NCBI GenBank assembly: GCA_016744395.1 | Contig: JADGEK010000039.1 | Location: 1,470-40,568 of the forward strand | Direction of reading: 5' to 3' | Length of the DNA: 39,099 bases | Source of the DNA: Gammaproteobacteria bacterium | GTDB taxonomy: Bacteria; Pseudomonadota; Gammaproteobacteria; GRL18 | Notes under the pieces: model-generated | What the model was told of the DNA's origin: nothing | Database searches by the model: none | What the model saw: the letters and a program-made list of their open reading frames with translations, nothing else | Program-made: the position numbers and the translations under genes | Shown: positions 1-7,568 of the stretch, in pieces | Layout: every line of letters begins with the position of its first letter | Position numbering within the stretch: the first letter of the stretch is position 1

Positions 1-78
1 CTGATCAAACTTTTGTACCTGAAGTGTATCCCAAATAAGATTCTTCACATTCATTCCGTACTTCAATTTAAAAACATG

Positions 79-98
79 CCGCTCAATGAGTAGAGCGG
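79..98 (-). terminator. Weak candidate terminator hairpin
   Basis: A 6-bp perfect stem (CCGCTC/GAGCGG) with an 8-nt loop is followed on the minus strand by CATGTTTTT. It lies about 135 nt beyond the stop codon of the hcp gene, so it could end that transcript. The stem is short and the T-run starts 4 nt late, so this is only a possibility. Confidence 0.3.
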
Positions 99-169
99 TA
101 GTTCAAATTGATAGTTCTGATTGATAGAAATCATGAGAATAAGAAGATTTTCTGTGTTTAATCCTAAGA

Positions 170-203
170 TTGCAAACAGGCAAACACACATGCCTGTTTG
201 CAA
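170..203. other. Strong stem-loop downstream of hcp
   Basis: A perfect 12-bp inverted repeat (TTGCAAACAGGC / GCCTGTTTGCAA) with a 10-nt loop begins about 30 nt after the hcp stop codon. On the minus (transcribed) strand it is followed by TCTTAGG and not by a T-run. It is therefore not a classical intrinsic terminator and may instead be a 3'-end RNA-stabilising hairpin or a protein-binding palindrome. Apart from this and the smaller hairpin at 79-98, positions 1-231 show no gene. Confidence 0.6.
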
Positions 204-231
204 CACAAAGCTTATCGTTCTATAAAGACTC

Positions 232-747
232 TTAGGCTTTTAGTACTCTCCAGTCATCATGACCAGAAGTACCCGATACTTCATGTGTCCATGTAATTTT
301 ACGGTAAGTAAAAGAGACTTTTTCAAGGTGAGTGAAATGAGCCTGACCAGGATCCTGACAGTTAGGCATGCTTGCATGGATATCAACAATAATTGCATCT
401 TCAAGTTCAATTGAAAAATAATGCTCTTGTGTACCTGTTGCAGACGTTCTGTACCAGTCAATTTTACAAGTCGTCATGCGCTCACCACTCGTCAGTGCTG
501 AGTAAAGTAAAGGTGAAGCTTTATCAAATACTTTAGTGATTTCAATCGCACCATGAACACGTTGACCTGATGGCTGACCACTTTGTGGATCACGTGGGAG
601 AGTCACATTGTGATCATAGGCTTCAACAAGAATCTGATCTTCATGACCCTCTTGATAGACATTACCGACACTTTCTTCAGTGAAAGTACCAGAAGTGATT
701 AACCCCTGAAGTTCACCTTCAATTGTCATATACGCGGGAGTTGGCAT
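232..747 (-). CDS. hcp: Hcp-family type VI secretion tube protein
   Basis: This 171-residue protein fits the Hcp family, whose hexameric rings stack into the T6SS inner tube and are also exported with effectors. Family-like features visible are the N-terminal MPTPAYMTIEGE strand, the segment with VEAYDHNV, the HGAIEITKVFDKASPLL block and the C-terminal VSFTYRKITWTH strand. Length is typical for Hcp. No other T6SS gene (VipA/B, ClpV, TssK, VgrG) is present, so this is an orphan or auxiliary hcp in this window; the main cluster may lie elsewhere. It is monocistronic, with a sigma-54 promoter at 822-837 and a stable stem-loop after the stop codon. Family assignment is firm; whether it serves as tube, effector carrier or both cannot be read from the sequence. 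Confidence 0.93.
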   Translation of the reverse strand: MPTPAYMTIEGELQGLITSGTFTEESVGNVYQEGHEDQILVEAYDHNVTLPRDPQSGQPSGQRVHGAIEITKVFDKASPLLYSALTSGERMTTCKIDWYRTSATGTQEHYFSIELEDAIIVDIHASMPNCQDPGQAHFTHLEKVSFTYRKITWTHEVSGTSGHDDWRVLKA

Positions 748-821
748 AGTTTATATCCTTATAGGTTGTATTTTGCCTGCTTGAGGCATTTTAAATTTAT
801 TATTTACCACTCTTTTAATAG

Positions 822-837
822 AGCAATGATAGTGCCA
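822..837 (-). promoter_or_regulatory. Sigma-54 (-24/-12) promoter of hcp
   Basis: The minus strand reads TGGCACTATCATTGCT, an exact match to the RpoN consensus TGGCAC-N5-TTGCW with GG and GC separated by 10 nt. Transcription would start near position 811, giving a 5' leader of about 63 nt before the hcp ATG at 747. RpoN control of hcp genes is established in Vibrio and other Gammaproteobacteria. An enhancer-binding activator would be needed; none is encoded in this window. Confidence 0.85.
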
Positions 838-910
838 ATAATAACAACTCCTTGTTTATCACTTACTTAGTACTAATCACATCTACAATGCGTATTTTAA
901 CTATTAAAAG

Positions 911-930
911 GTGAGCAAAAAATTGCTCAC
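911..930 (-). terminator. Terminator hairpin after the elyC-like gene
   Basis: A perfect 8-bp stem (GTGAGCAA/TTGCTCAC) with a 4-nt loop lies 28 nt past the stop codon of the gene at 959-1717. On the minus strand it is followed by CTTTTAA, a short T-run. It also separates that gene from the hcp promoter. Confidence 0.6.
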
Positions 931-958
931 AAAAAACAGTCCCTATGCAGCTTGTTGC

Positions 959-1717
959 TCAATCATAATAAACTTGGTACCAATAACGGCCAATCATTTC
1001 ATGCAGGGCTAAATAATTATCCCATATTGCGCGACCACTGGGTTTCAATGTCCTGAAATCAAAAGGCATTTGATTGTGAAAAAATCCCATCGGCGCAGGT
1101 ATCACATTATCATTGTATTTTCTAAAAGCATCTAATGCTCGCGGCATATGAAAAGCACTGGTCACCAGATAATAATTTGAATATCCCTGTTGGTGTAATA
1201 TTTTGCTGCTATATCGTGCATTTTCAAAAGTATTTTTGCTCTGTTTCTCCACCCATATAGCACTTGTAATATCATATTCATTTTGCAAAACTTGTTTCAT
1301 CAGCTCCGCTTCCGTCATATCTCCTTCTTCAATGCCTCCAGTTACTATCATTGGTAAGCCCGTCCTCTTTTGTAACCATGCACCATAGCGCAGTCTCAGT
1401 CCTGTAAAATAACCAATATCCGGACCATGATATTCTTTTTTATATCTACTGATGCCTCCTGCTAAAACCACAATAGCATCCACTTTATTCACAGAGATTT
1501 GAGCTTCACTGAGTGCAGGTATCATTTCAAGTTTAGAAAAAAGAACGTCACTGAGAAATGAAGTACTCAGCATATAAATCAATAAAATTTGCATCACTAA
1601 AAGCATTTTTAAGTATTTTATACTCTTAAGCAATAAAACACTGAGGATGAGAAGAACAATAAAAATACCTGGAGGAAGAAATAATGTTTCAAACAGTTTG
1701 CTTAAAAAATAGCTCAT
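959..1717 (-). CDS. elyC: DUF218/YdcF-like envelope protein, ElyC type
   Basis: A 252-residue inner-membrane protein with two N-terminal transmembrane segments (about residues 13-31 and 36-55) followed by a DUF218 domain. Recognisable motifs are AIVVLAGG (about 81-88), the TGL..RYGAWL stretch, VTGG, the NTFENA box and the TSAFHMPRA motif. Two N-terminal helices plus this domain and the length match E. coli ElyC (259 aa), which affects peptidoglycan synthesis and the use of undecaprenyl-phosphate lipid carrier. SanA/YdcF-like relatives are an alternative reading. It is divergent from topB with only 31 nt between the two start codons, so its promoter probably lies inside the annotated 5' end of topB. 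Confidence 0.8.
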   Translation of the reverse strand: MSYFLSKLFETLFLPPGIFIVLLILSVLLLKSIKYLKMLLVMQILLIYMLSTSFLSDVLFSKLEMIPALSEAQISVNKVDAIVVLAGGISRYKKEYHGPDIGYFTGLRLRYGAWLQKRTGLPMIVTGGIEEGDMTEAELMKQVLQNEYDITSAIWVEKQSKNTFENARYSSKILHQQGYSNYYLVTSAFHMPRALDAFRKYNDNVIPAPMGFFHNQMPFDFRTLKPSGRAIWDNYLALHEMIGRYWYQVYYD

Positions 1718-1748
1718 AGATTTTCTGCTTTATTAAGAAATGGGGTAA

Positions 1749-3884
1749 ATGACATTCGCTATTACATCAGTTTATCCGTTATCATTAGCTTTTCCAAATC
1801 ACACTGAACTTTCTTTGACGGGTACCCCTTTGGCCATTAAGCAAACAAACACTTTTGAACTTTATCTCTGTGAGAAACCTTCTCAAGGGCGGGATATTGC
1901 CAAAGCCGTTGGTGCCAATCAGAGAAATGATGGCTATTTGCAGGGAAAGGGCTTATTAGTGACCTGGTGCATTGGTCATTTATTGGAAATGATCCCCCCT
2001 GACGGTTATGACAGTCGCTACAAACGTTGGTCATTAAACGATTTGCCCATATTACCTCAAAATTGGCAGCTTGAAGCAAAGAAGTCCACTCGAAAACAAT
2101 TAATGGTTATCAAGCGCCTGCTAAAACAATGCCATAGTGTTGTTATCGCAACGGATGCAGATAGGGAAGGAGAAACCATCGCCAGGGAGGTACTGGATCA
2201 TCTTAAATTTCAGGGAGCAATTCGCCGCCTCTGGTTATCCGCTCTGGATCCCATTAGTATTCAACGCGCACTGAGTTCTATTCGTAATAGTCAGGAGACC
2301 TTACCACTGTATCATTCAGGCCTTGCCCGAGGACGTGCAGATTGGCTAATCGGTATGAATCTGACCCGAGCCTATACTTTGCTTGGCAAAGACCGACAAG
2401 TACGTTCAGTGGGTCGAGTGCAGACACCGACATTAGCACTGATTGCACAACGTGATCGTGACATTGCCCACTTTAAAGCTGAGTCCTATTATGAAGTGCT
2501 GGCTTTCTTTGAAAAACAGGATACTAACGGTAATGACGAATTTTTAGAAACCAAATGGCAGTTCCCTGTATCAACAACACATTCACAAAAAACGTCTGAA
2601 CAAAAACAGAATCTTGATAAGCATTGCCTGGATAAGCAACAAGCTCAAGATGTCATCGATCGTTGCCGCAATCAGTATGGCATAGTAATCAATGCAAGCA
2701 CTCAAAGAAAAAAACAAGCGCCTCCGTTATTGTATAACTTATCAGGCTTGCAGCAAGAAGCATCACGCCGCTGGGGCTATGGTGCTCAGGAAGTTCTGAA
2801 TATTGCTCAAGCACTGTACGAGACCCACAAACTGACCTCTTATCCCAGAAGTGATTGTGAATATCTGCCTTTGAGCCAATTTAACGATGTGCCCTTAATT
2901 TTACAGGCATTATGCAAAAATGAGACTTCACTGTGTGAGCTTATCTCTCATGCCAATCAAGCACAGCGTTCAAGAGTCTGGAACGATAAAAAAATCACCG
3001 CTCACCATGCCATCATTCCCACTCAGGCAGCATCTGGCTGTGGAAGGCTCAATTTAAAAGAGCGTAATGTCTATGATCTGATTCGACGTCGTTATATTGC
3101 CCAGTTTTTTCCTGACTATGAGTTCGATCAAAGCATCATTATAGTCAATATTGGTGCCGATCACTTCAAAGCCAGCGGACGAATTCCAAGAGTCAGAGGC
3201 TGGAAACAGGTTTTAGATACAAGTCCAGAACGCACAAAAAAAATAACGGGTAAAGTGGCTGATAAAGAGTTACCCGCGGTGAACAAAGGCGAACAACTAT
3301 TATGTGACCATCTTAAGCTCGAAGATAAGCTCACCAAGCCCCCAAAACACTTTACTGAAGGCACTCTGATCAAAGCAATGGAAACCATTGGTTCTCAGGT
3401 GAGTGATAAAGTAATGAAGAAAATACTTCGAGAAACAGCAGGTCTGGGTACCCAGGCCACACGAGCGAATATCATTCAGACCTTATTCCAAAGAAAGTTT
3501 ATTGTCAGTGAAAAAAAACTCATCAAGGCAACAGCACTGGGATTCAGTCTGGTTGATGCGGTACCAGAAACCATTAAAGATCCCATTTTAACAGCTCAAT
3601 GGGAACAACAGTTGGATGATATTGCCCACAATAAGGGACAAAATATAAATGGTTTTTTACATCAGCAAATCAGCTTGCTAAAATCTATCATTCATCAGGT
3701 TAAACACCCTACAACTTCCGTGAATACATCATCAGCTATACAAAACAATCAATACAAGGCGGGAGATGTCTGTCCTGATTGTGGTCATTCTCTGGAAATT
3801 CGTCAGGCCGTTCGCGGTCCAAAAATTGGTCAGAACTATATTGGCTGCTGCCATTTTCCAGAGTGTCGTTTTTACTCATGGTAG
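1749..3884 (+). CDS. topB: DNA topoisomerase III (type IA)
   Basis: A type IA topoisomerase that cleaves and passes single DNA strands, resolving precatenanes and recombination intermediates. The family N-terminus LYLCEKPSQGRDIAKAVG appears at about residue 38, followed by the Toprim motif ATDADREGE (134-142). The active-site tyrosine is Tyr365 in TSYPRSDC. The C-terminus ends in a four-cysteine zinc-finger-like module (Cys675, Cys678, then Cys700/701 and Cys706), as in some TopB proteins. The 711-aa length exceeds E. coli TopB (653 aa), partly through this finger and partly through about 37 extra N-terminal residues with no family counterpart. The ATG at 1749 has a GGGG only 3 nt upstream; TTG codons nearer the conserved core are alternative starts. 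Followed by a palindrome and then the antiporter gene. Confidence 0.93.
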   Translation: MTFAITSVYPLSLAFPNHTELSLTGTPLAIKQTNTFELYLCEKPSQGRDIAKAVGANQRNDGYLQGKGLLVTWCIGHLLEMIPPDGYDSRYKRWSLNDLPILPQNWQLEAKKSTRKQLMVIKRLLKQCHSVVIATDADREGETIAREVLDHLKFQGAIRRLWLSALDPISIQRALSSIRNSQETLPLYHSGLARGRADWLIGMNLTRAYTLLGKDRQVRSVGRVQTPTLALIAQRDRDIAHFKAESYYEVLAFFEKQDTNGNDEFLETKWQFPVSTTHSQKTSEQKQNLDKHCLDKQQAQDVIDRCRNQYGIVINASTQRKKQAPPLLYNLSGLQQEASRRWGYGAQEVLNIAQALYETHKLTSYPRSDCEYLPLSQFNDVPLILQALCKNETSLCELISHANQAQRSRVWNDKKITAHHAIIPTQAASGCGRLNLKERNVYDLIRRRYIAQFFPDYEFDQSIIIVNIGADHFKASGRIPRVRGWKQVLDTSPERTKKITGKVADKELPAVNKGEQLLCDHLKLEDKLTKPPKHFTEGTLIKAMETIGSQVSDKVMKKILRETAGLGTQATRANIIQTLFQRKFIVSEKKLIKATALGFSLVDAVPETIKDPILTAQWEQQLDDIAHNKGQNINGFLHQQISLLKSIIHQVKHPTTSVNTSSAIQNNQYKAGDVCPDCGHSLEIRQAVRGPKIGQNYIGCCHFPECRFYSW
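1769..1797 (-). promoter_or_regulatory. Possible sigma-70 promoter for the elyC-like gene
   Basis: On the minus strand TTGGAA and TAAACT are separated by 17 nt, about 50 nt upstream of the ATG at 1717. The -10 is imperfect. Its position within the first 37 codons assigned to topB fits the idea that those codons are not really translated. Low confidence. Confidence 0.35.
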
Positions 3885-3894
3885 AGCATTCAAA

Positions 3895-3922
3895 GTAGAG
3901 ACATTGCGTGCAACGTCTCTAC
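3895..3922. repeat. REP-like palindrome between topB and nhaP
   Basis: GTAGAGAC and GTCTCTAC form an 8-bp stem enclosing a second TTGC-GT-GCAA stem, with a single A/C mismatch between them. The hairpin starts 10 nt after the topB stop codon and is not followed by a T-run, so it is not an ordinary terminator. From memory, palindromes of very similar sequence recur between genes in several bacterial phyla; that comparison was not run here. Confidence 0.6.
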
Positions 3923-3971
3923 AACACAAAAATAAGTATCTAAGGTACTCTAAACAGATTAAGGTTTCTAC

Positions 3972-5204
3972 ATGACTCTTGAAAATATCATTGCACTACT
4001 CATCACTTTGACGGCAATATTCAGTTACATCAATGTTCGGTTTATTAAATTGCCAAACACCATTGGTATTATGATCAGTGCTTTAATGTTCTCTCTTCTT
4101 CTCGTCATATTAGGAAAATTGGGCTTTGTTAATATTGGACATCAAGTTGAATCTCTCATGTCACAAATTGACTTCAATGAGACTCTGATGCATGGCATGC
4201 TGAGTTTTCTACTTTTTGCAGGCGCACTGCATGTCAATCTCAATGATCTTGCTCAACAAAAATACGTCATTGGCATTATGGCCACTTTGGGTGTTGTCAT
4301 CTCAACCTTTCTAATCGGCACTCTCACATGGTATGTGCTTGGTTTTTTAACTATCCCCATCAGCTATATTTATTGTCTGGTTTTTGGTGCACTCATTTCT
4401 CCCACCGATCCCATTGCAGTTCTTGGCATTCTAAAAACAGCAGGCGCACCTAAAAGTCTGGAAACTAAAATAACAGGTGAGTCACTCTTTAATGATGGCG
4501 TCGGTGTGGTGGTTTTTATCGTATTGCTCGGCATTGCAACAGGTAGTGAAGACGTGAGTGTGACTTCGATTGCTTTATTATTTGCAGAAGAAACACTGGG
4601 CGGTATCCTTTTTGGCTTAGTCATTGGTTATATTGCCTATTCGATGATCAAATCACTTGATAACTACACCACTGAAATTTTGATCACTTTAGCACTGGTG
4701 ATGGGCGGCTATGCTCTGGCCAATATTATTCATGTATCAGGTCCAATTGCCATTGTAGTGGCGGGACTATTGATGGGTAACCATGGAAGAAAAATGGCCA
4801 TGTCTGACAAAACCAGAGAGCATATGGATACCTTCTGGGAATTACTGGATGAAATATTAAATGCCATTCTTTTTGTACTCATTGGTCTGGAAGTTTTATT
4901 ACTCACTTTTGATCAAAATTATCTGCTAGCAGCAGTCATATTAATACCCTTTGTACTGCTTTCTCGCTTCATAGCCGTTGGCCTGCCAGTCAGAATACTT
5001 AGAAATTTTCGTGAGTTTTCACCCAATGCCATCAAAATCATGACCTGGGGCGGCTTACGTGGCGGCATATCAGTCGCCTTAGCACTTTCACTGCCTGCAG
5101 GCCCCGAAAGAGAGGTCATTCTCAGTATCACCTATCTGATTGTTATTTTTTCTATTGCCGTACAGGGGTTGACTATTGGTCATCTGATTAAAATGGATAA
5201 GTGA
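3972..5204 (+). CDS. nhaP: CPA1-family Na+/H+ antiporter (NhaP type)
   Basis: A 410-residue polytopic inner-membrane protein with about 12 hydrophobic segments, expected to exchange cytoplasmic Na+ (or K+) for protons. Diagnostic CPA1 motifs are SPTDPIAVLGILK (about 141-153), GESLFNDGVGVVVF (about 168-181) including the ion-binding Asn-Asp pair, and the GGLRGGISVALALSLP stretch near residue 366. Length is typical for the short form, with no cytoplasmic C-terminal extension. An AAGG sequence lies 7 nt before the ATG. It may be co-transcribed with topB across the palindromic gap of 87 nt. Convergent with pyk. Exact ion preference cannot be told from sequence. Confidence 0.88.
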   Translation: MTLENIIALLITLTAIFSYINVRFIKLPNTIGIMISALMFSLLLVILGKLGFVNIGHQVESLMSQIDFNETLMHGMLSFLLFAGALHVNLNDLAQQKYVIGIMATLGVVISTFLIGTLTWYVLGFLTIPISYIYCLVFGALISPTDPIAVLGILKTAGAPKSLETKITGESLFNDGVGVVVFIVLLGIATGSEDVSVTSIALLFAEETLGGILFGLVIGYIAYSMIKSLDNYTTEILITLALVMGGYALANIIHVSGPIAIVVAGLLMGNHGRKMAMSDKTREHMDTFWELLDEILNAILFVLIGLEVLLLTFDQNYLLAAVILIPFVLLSRFIAVGLPVRILRNFREFSPNAIKIMTWGGLRGGISVALALSLPAGPEREVILSITYLIVIFSIAVQGLTIGHLIKMDK

Positions 5205-5253
5205 CATTTGCAAATCAGATTGCTCTCTGGACTTCATAATTTGTATATAATCT

Positions 5254-6705
5254 CTATGGTACAGTCAGTACTCGTACCATATTGGTACCACCTGCTTCCT
5301 GGTTTGGACCTGCAGTAACAACAATGATATCCTGTGACTTAATGTATCCTTGGCGCTTACCTTCTTCCAAAGCATAGTCCAGCTTTTCCTGATTACTGCC
5401 ACCCTCTTTATAGAGAACAGAATAAACCCCCCAGTTCATTGACGAACGCAGCACCACTGACTTTGAGCAGGTAACAGCAAGAATTAATGATTCTGGGCGG
5501 TATTTTGAAATTTGCCTGGAGGTAAAACCAGACTCAGTCAAGCTGATAATTACTGTTGCTTTTAAGTGATTGGCCATCGTGATAGCAGCTTGACTAACGG
5601 CTTCAGTGACAACATTACTGCTATGAGGCTTAATTTTCTGCAGGTAGCCAAACTCTTTTAACGATGCTTCTGCACGAGTGGCTAAAGCAGCCATCATTTT
5701 AACCGACTCCACAGGATATTTACCCATCGCCGTTTCACCCGAGAGCATAATAGCAGAGCTGCCATCAAGAATTGCATTGGCAACATCGCTAGCTTCTGCT
5801 CGTGTCGGCTTGGGATTCGACTCCATAGAAGCCAACATTTCAGTGGCTGTAATAACAGGCTTACCGCTGGTCACCGTTGATTGAATAATCCGTTTTTGCA
5901 TGGCAGGCACATCGGCAAGCGGTAACTCAACACCCAGATCACCACGTGCCACCATCGTACCATCTGCCACTGCCACGATGGCTTTTAAGTTTTCAATGCC
6001 AGCCCGGTTTTCAATTTTAGCGATAATAGGAATATTAACGCCTTTATCTTCTAGTATTGCACGCATTTTAATCACATCTTCAGCATCCTGAACAAAAGAG
6101 GCCGCGATGTATTCCACATTATTTTCTGCAGCGAAACTTAACTCACGATAAATTTCTTCTTGATTTTCTGGGCTCACTGCACTCATTTCTAATTGTGTGT
6201 CAGGTAAGTTGACGCTTTTATTTTCACGAAGCAAACCGCCATGAATTACTCGACAATGGACTTCCCCCCCATGTTTTTGAACGATTTTTTCAACTTCCAG
6301 TTCAATTGCTCCATCATTGAGTAAAATTGAAGTACCAGCAGTCACTTCATTATGTAAATTGCCATAATTAACTGCAACCCCATCTTCATTACCCTCTCTG
6401 GTATAGGAATAGAGGATAAACATATCATCAGCTTTAATCCTTGCAGTGCCTTCAACCAGTTTACCCGTACGAATTTCAATCCCTTTGGTATCAGCCATAA
6501 TAGCAATATAACATCCCATATCACTGGCGACTTGTCGAATGGTATTCAGTCGGTTTTGCTGAACATCATCCACACCAAATGACATGTTTAAACGAGCAAC
6601 ATTCATCCCAGACTCAATCATTTGTTTTATTATTTCAGGCGAATCACTGGCTGGGCCAATAGTCGCCACGATCTTAGTTTTACGTGGAAGCGCTTTATTT
6701 ATCAT
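5254..6705 (-). CDS. pyk: Pyruvate kinase
   Basis: Converts phosphoenolpyruvate and ADP to pyruvate and ATP at the end of glycolysis. The 483-residue sequence carries the family blocks KTKIVATIGPAS, IAASFV, the catalytic-lysine region IPIIAKIENRAG, MVARGDLGVELP, KPVITATEMLASM, PTRAEASDVANAILDG and SAIMLSGETAMGKYPVE, then a C-terminal effector-site-like domain. Two usually conserved spots differ: RLNFSHG reads RLNMSFG and DTKGPEIR reads DTKGIEIR; ITATQML also reads ITATEML. The K+-site Arg, Asn and Ser remain. It is monocistronic, with the terminator of the upstream gene at 6790-6827 and an A/T-rich leader containing a 6-bp inverted repeat (6754-6773) of unknown role. Confidence 0.95.
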   Translation of the reverse strand: MINKALPRKTKIVATIGPASDSPEIIKQMIESGMNVARLNMSFGVDDVQQNRLNTIRQVASDMGCYIAIMADTKGIEIRTGKLVEGTARIKADDMFILYSYTREGNEDGVAVNYGNLHNEVTAGTSILLNDGAIELEVEKIVQKHGGEVHCRVIHGGLLRENKSVNLPDTQLEMSAVSPENQEEIYRELSFAAENNVEYIAASFVQDAEDVIKMRAILEDKGVNIPIIAKIENRAGIENLKAIVAVADGTMVARGDLGVELPLADVPAMQKRIIQSTVTSGKPVITATEMLASMESNPKPTRAEASDVANAILDGSSAIMLSGETAMGKYPVESVKMMAALATRAEASLKEFGYLQKIKPHSSNVVTEAVSQAAITMANHLKATVIISLTESGFTSRQISKYRPESLILAVTCSKSVVLRSSMNWGVYSVLYKEGGSNQEKLDYALEEGKRQGYIKSQDIIVVTAGPNQEAGGTNMVRVLTVP

Positions 6706-6789
6706 GCTTTATGCTCGAATATAATTGGAAAGTTTTTATCTTTAGGGGGGATATTTTACATTATTTTGTAAAAACATGTGTTATAACCA

Positions 6790-6827
6790 AAAAAACCCCG
6801 ACTCAACTTGTAGAGTCAGGGTTTTTT
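6790..6827 (-). terminator. Strong intrinsic terminator of the SCP2 gene
   Basis: The arms AAAAAACCCCGACTC and GAGTCAGGGTTTTTT pair around an 8-nt loop with one C/A mismatch, and A/T runs flank both sides. It lies about 60 nt after the stop codon of the SCP2 gene on the minus strand and isolates that transcript from pyk. The symmetry would let it work in both directions. Confidence 0.92.
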
Positions 6828-6885
6828 AATTGAGAACTGAATCGTTATCGGCTAGCTATCTATTGATAGGCTACTCAGTAATAAA

Positions 6886-7290
6886 TTACTCAGCACCAAT
6901 ATCAGACATTAAAGCAAAGCTTTTCACGAAAGGACCAGCCATTCTTGGATCTTTAATCATTGCTTTGAAATCGCCTTCTACAAACTTAAGCTTGCCAGTA
7001 GTGAAAGCCATACCCATAGAAACCATTCCTAAAGGTTTAGCAACCCATTTCATCCAGTCGTCTTTCTTAGCTCTCATATCCCAGTTTGGTGTTTCACCGT
7101 TGTATAAGCCAGCACTGGTTGCTTCACCAATATCAACATTAAAAACACAGCGAGGTTGATCTTCACCTTTAAAACCACACGTAATTACTGAAGAGAACCC
7201 AATCTCAGCCAGCTTGTCTTTTACTTCAGGATCATTGTTCCATGCATCTTTAAGTTCATTAATCCATGCATCAGAAAATAATTCAGCCAT
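6886..7290 (-). CDS. SCP2 sterol/lipid-binding domain protein
   Basis: A 134-residue single-domain protein resembling small bacterial SCP2-fold proteins, which bind lipids or hydrophobic molecules in the cytoplasm. The stretch FNVDIGEATSAGLYNGE (acceptor strands), the DWMKWVAKPLG helix and the closing GKLKFVEGDFKAMIKDPRMAGPFV block fit the pattern of strands then a C-terminal gating helix. The ATG at 7290 is chosen because AAGGA lies 8 nt before it; a longer frame to 7413 adds 41 residues that look unrelated and lack a good ribosome site. It is a single-gene unit with its own strong terminator. The ligand is unknown. Confidence 0.8.
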   Translation of the reverse strand: MAELFSDAWINELKDAWNNDPEVKDKLAEIGFSSVITCGFKGEDQPRCVFNVDIGEATSAGLYNGETPNWDMRAKKDDWMKWVAKPLGMVSMGMAFTTGKLKFVEGDFKAMIKDPRMAGPFVKSFALMSDIGAE

Positions 7291-7568
7291 TTTGTCATCC
7301 TTTCTATTCCATAAGTTATTATTAGTATCTTCCATAAGTTGTTTCCACAGGAGACTTAGGGTCACCTGTATTAACAATGGCGTAAGGATAAAAAAATAAT
7401 CAGCATTTTGCAATCACTTTATAACATTGTCTTATCAATAAATAACAGAGCTGCATTAGAATATAATAAACTATTCAGATATAACCTATACCTATAAGGA
7501 TTTACCCAAATGAGCAGGCTAAAATTCTAATATCTGTCCTCTAAACCAAAACACTGTCAGATAGTAAT

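Noticed and set aside
5205..5253. Bidirectional terminator between nhaP and pyk
   Set aside because: Only a short ATTTGCAAAT palindrome is present, with no stable stem or T-run.
6886..7413. 175-aa version of the SCP2 protein
   Set aside because: The first 41 residues look untranslated; AAGGA is correctly placed only for the ATG at 7290.
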